Of a stretch of 6,627 bases of DNA, positions 6,080 through 6,627 are shown piece after piece. The translations under genes were made by a program, and so were the position numbers. The notes beneath the pieces were generated by a model. It did no database searches. It was not told the DNA's origin and saw only the letters and a list, made by a program, of their open reading frames with translations. How positions within the stretch are numbered: position 1 is the stretch's first letter; the number at the start of each line of letters is the position of its first letter. The DNA comes from Ferrithrix thermotolerans DSM 19514 (lineage in GTDB: Bacteria; Actinomycetota; Acidimicrobiia; Acidimicrobiales; Ilumatobacteraceae). Location of the stretch: the NCBI GenBank assembly GCA_945878705.1, contig CAMCUE010000067.1:1-6627 (forward strand), given 5' to 3'.

Positions 6080-6627
6080 ATGATTGATTTCACATTTTCA
6101 CCCGAAATAGAAAAAGTACGTTTAAAAGTTCGCGAATTCATGGATACGAAAGTTCGCCCCGAATGGGAAGCAACCGATGAGAAAGATCGCGCTGCAGTGG
6201 TTCGAACAATCGTCAAGTTGCGTGGTGTCGCGCGAAGTGAATGGACCTTGTGGTTGCCACACATGCCTGCTGAATGGGGCGGCATGGGGCTCGGACCGAC
6301 TGCAATGGCTGCAGTGTCTGCAGAAGCAGCCAAGGTAAGTATTGGACCGTTTGTGTTGAATGCCCAAGCGCCAGATGAGGGAAATCAGCACACTCTTTTG
6401 CATTGGGGAACAACAGAACAAAAAGAGAAGTATCTTCGTCCACTGTGTGAAGGTACTACTCGTAGTTGCTTTGCGATGACTGAACCTGAAGTTGCAGGAA
6501 GTGATCCGACATTAATTCAAACTCGTGCGTACAAAGATGGTGATGAGTGGGTAATCAATGGTCATAAATGGTTCATCTCAGGTGCTCGTGGCGCAAAATT
6601 TGCATTATTGATTGCGCGTACTGAAGA
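6080..6627 (+). CDS. Acyl-CoA dehydrogenase, N-terminal part (runs off the window)
   Basis: The frame is open from the ATG at 6080 to the right edge, giving 182 residues of an expected roughly 400. It encodes an FAD-dependent acyl-CoA dehydrogenase, which oxidises acyl-CoA to trans-2-enoyl-CoA and passes electrons to ETF. The N-terminal helical domain starts with MIDFTFSPEIEKVR; PAEWGGMGLG (63-72) and a QAPDEGNQHTLLHWGT stretch (from 96) follow. FAD/substrate motifs are CFAMTEPEVAGSD (130-142) and NGHKWFISGA (160-169). The NAQAPDEGN segment resembles the ACAD10/ACAD11 branch, so a long-chain or branched substrate is possible, but this is a family impression. The catalytic glutamate and C-terminal domain lie beyond the edge. 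A role in menaquinone synthesis is not implied; it diverges from menG and has its own strong ribosome binding site. Confidence 0.93.
   Translation, partial: MIDFTFSPEIEKVRLKVREFMDTKVRPEWEATDEKDRAAVVRTIVKLRGVARSEWTLWLPHMPAEWGGMGLGPTAMAAVSAEAAKVSIGPFVLNAQAPDEGNQHTLLHWGTTEQKEKYLRPLCEGTTRSCFAMTEPEVAGSDPTLIQTRAYKDGDEWVINGHKWFISGARGAKFALLIARTE

Noticed and set aside
6076..6443. Minus-strand frames of 76-99 codons opposite the acyl-CoA dehydrogenase
   Set aside because: They lie fully antisense to a clear dehydrogenase frame, have His/Cys-rich low-quality sequences and no start signals.
1..6627. Signs of recent horizontal transfer or mobile elements
   Set aside because: Base composition and codon use look uniform by eye across all genes, and no transposase, integrase, terminal repeat or tRNA is visible.

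Overview
This window is a menaquinone (vitamin K2) biosynthesis locus. It holds five recognisable men genes (menA, menH, menD, menF and the ubiE-type methyltransferase menG), one cytosolic DsbA/FrnE-type thiol oxidoreductase, and the 5' part of an acyl-CoA dehydrogenase that runs off the right edge. No RNA gene, mobile element, CRISPR array or phage sequence is visible. Nearly every base is coding.

The organism is most likely a compact-genome actinobacterium. The sequence is clearly below 50% GC by eye, with many A/T third positions and very short intergenic gaps. Two genes show a TANNNT box exactly 7 nt before the ATG, the arrangement expected for leaderless transcripts, which are common in Actinobacteria. 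MenD, MenH and the acyl-CoA dehydrogenase read like actinobacterial, perhaps Acidimicrobiia-type, homologues. That lineage call is an impression from remembered family sequences, not a search result.

Layout, left to right. Positions 1-54 are a short leader, possibly with the last codons of an upstream gene. menA (+, 55-936) converges on a two-gene minus-strand unit, dsbA-like then menH (2341 down to 945), whose genes are joined by a TAATG overlap. menD (+, 2360-4051) starts only 18 bp from the divergent dsbA-like start. menD converges on a second two-gene minus-strand unit, menG then menF (5991 down to 4075), with a 3-bp gap. An 88-bp divergent region (5992-6079) separates menG from the acyl-CoA dehydrogenase (+, from 6080), the only gene here with a strong Shine-Dalgarno sequence.

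The pathway runs chorismate to isochorismate (MenF), then SEPHCHC (MenD), then SHCHC (MenH). MenC, MenE, MenB and a thioesterase would follow to give 1,4-dihydroxy-2-naphthoate, but are not in the window. MenA then prenylates at the membrane and MenG methylates to menaquinone. What stands out is the organisation: one pathway is split over alternating convergent and divergent units with almost no spacing and no visible hairpin terminators. I see no sign of a wholly new system; the most interesting points are the compact regulatory junctions and the thiol oxidoreductase coupled to menH.
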